Of a DNA stretch of 7,950 nucleotides, positions 7,256-7,950 are shown in pieces (positions within the stretch are counted from its first letter, which is position 1; every line of letters begins with the position of its first letter). The position numbers and the translations under genes were made by a program. The stretch is from Alphaproteobacteria bacterium (GTDB taxonomy: Bacteria; Pseudomonadota; Alphaproteobacteria; RS24). The stretch covers positions 1 through 7,950 of the forward strand of contig JAQWIP010000020.1 of assembly GCA_029248825.1 (NCBI GenBank), given 5' to 3'. The notes under the pieces are model-generated. The model was not told the DNA's origin. It saw only the letters and a list, made by a program, of their open reading frames with translations, and ran no database searches.

Positions 7256-7950
7256 ATGTCGACAAACAGGCAAGCTCATCCGATGACTGGGAGCTATACT
7301 GCGAAATACGCCAAGGCTTTATCGAAGCTTGGCACCCTGCCGCCCGACGCCCCGCAAGGCGTGTTGGACATTGGCTCCAACTCGGTTCGCCTCGTGGGCT
7401 ATAGCGGCTCGGCGCGCACCCCCTTGCCGATTTATAATGAACGCGCCTTTTGCCGTTTGGGCGATGCGGTGGCGACCAGCGGCGCCATCGGTGGCCAGCC
7501 GCGCGAAAAAGCGCTCGATACGTTTCGCCGTTTCCGCGCCATTGCCGAGCAATTGGGCATTGAAAATCTCGCCGCCTTTGCCACGGCGGCGGTGCGCGAA
7601 GCGGACAATAGTGCCGCTTTCGTGGCCGAAGCCGAGGTCAGCCTTGGGCATAAAATTCGAGTGCTGAGCGGCGAAGAAGAAGCGTTTTTTTCCGCCGATG
7701 GCGTGATGCTGGGCATTCCTGGCGCCGATGGCATCGTGGCCGATTTGGGGGGCGGCAGTTTGGAACTCGCCCGCGTTTGCGATGGGCAAGTGACGGCTTG
7801 GGCGAGCTTGCCTTTGGGCGTTTTGGCCTTGGGGGTCTCGGCTTTGGGCGTCTCGGCCTTGGAGAGGGCTGGCGACAAGGACACATCGGGGATGGCAGGC
7901 CAGATTGAAGCGGCTTTTGCGACCCTCGATTGGTTGCCAGAGGGGCAGGG
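7256..7950 (+). CDS. ppx: Exopolyphosphatase, Ppx/GppA family, N-terminal part (3' end outside window)
   Basis: Ppx removes terminal phosphates from polyphosphate; related GppA proteins hydrolyse pppGpp. The gene is open to the window end, giving 231 full codons of a protein usually 300-500 residues long. It shows the acetate/sugar kinase-type ATPase fold: phosphate loop 1 VLDIGSNSVRLVGY (36-49), ATAAVREADN (109-118), the SGEEEA loop (138-143) that carries the catalytic Glu, and phosphate loop 2 VADLGGGSLEL (161-171). The ATG at 7256 lies 4 bp after the ppk1 stop, with AAGG nine bases upstream; an in-frame ATG at 7283 is a possible alternative. After SLPLG the protein contains LGVLA-LGVSA-LGVSA (187-201), encoded by a 15-bp tandem repeat that lengthens this segment relative to the usual family pattern. 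Location after ppk1 favours Ppx over GppA, though the family alone does not settle substrate. Confidence 0.94.
   Translation, partial: MSTNRQAHPMTGSYTAKYAKALSKLGTLPPDAPQGVLDIGSNSVRLVGYSGSARTPLPIYNERAFCRLGDAVATSGAIGGQPREKALDTFRRFRAIAEQLGIENLAAFATAAVREADNSAAFVAEAEVSLGHKIRVLSGEEEAFFSADGVMLGIPGADGIVADLGGGSLELARVCDGQVTAWASLPLGVLALGVSALGVSALERAGDKDTSGMAGQIEAAFATLDWLPEGQ
7814..7858 (+). repeat. 15-bp tandem repeat, three copies, in frame in ppx
   Basis: The units are TTGGGCGTTTTGGCC (7814-7828), TTGGGGGTCTCGGCT (7829-7843) and TTGGGCGTCTCGGCC (7844-7858), followed by a fourth partial TTGG. Units 2 and 3 differ at two bases, and unit 1 differs from unit 3 at two. The period is five codons, so the reading frame is kept (LGVLA, LGVSA, LGVSA). 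It suggests recent slippage duplication inside the gene. Confidence 0.92.

Noticed and set aside
7432..7884. Minus-strand frame with repeated KAETP/KTP motifs
   Set aside because: The repeated motif is the antisense reading of the 15-bp tandem repeat in ppx; the plus-strand frame has all Ppx motifs.
1..7950. A new defence, mobile or otherwise undescribed system
   Set aside because: Every gene belongs to a recognised core family in a familiar order; there are no integrases, terminal inverted repeats, spaced repeats or unexplained long gaps.

Overview
This looks like an ordinary core-chromosome segment of an alphaproteobacterium. Four lines of evidence support this: an HdaA-type DnaA regulator sits directly before ppk1 and ppx; purN and purM are divergent from a DUF2066 / AI-2E transporter / hdaA block; the PPK1 tail is of alphaproteobacterial type (MTNPSLSGRG); and GANTC, the CcrM methylation target, is strongly under-represented. 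G+C looks to be in the mid-fifties per cent by eye. I cannot place the organism to order or genus.

Layout: 1-195 is the 3' end of ndk on the plus strand. It is closed by a hairpin terminator that it shares convergently with purN. On the minus strand, purM (start at 1890) and purN (start at 826) overlap by 4 bp as ATGA and encode two steps of de novo purine synthesis. A divergent intergenic region at 1891-2028 holds the purM ribosome binding site, a candidate purM promoter and one of only two GANTC sites found. From 2029 to the window end five plus-strand genes are packed with gaps of 1, 18, 8 and 4 bp: an exported DUF2066 protein, an AI-2E/PerM-type membrane protein, hdaA, ppk1 and the 5' part of ppx. 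They are probably one transcription unit, and I see no internal terminator.

Together, ndk, purN and purM serve nucleotide supply. HdaA restrains replication initiation by promoting DnaA-ATP hydrolysis on the sliding clamp. PPK1 and PPX make and degrade polyphosphate. The link between replication control and polyphosphate is by neighbourhood only; nothing here shows a mechanism. DUF2066 is the one family of unknown function.

I found no mobile element, CRISPR array, RNA gene, defence system or clearly novel system. The most useful sequence-level observations are near-absence of GANTC, an independent shortage of GATC achieved partly through Asp codon choice, an in-frame three-copy 15-bp tandem repeat in ppx, and a degenerate Walker B motif in HdaA.
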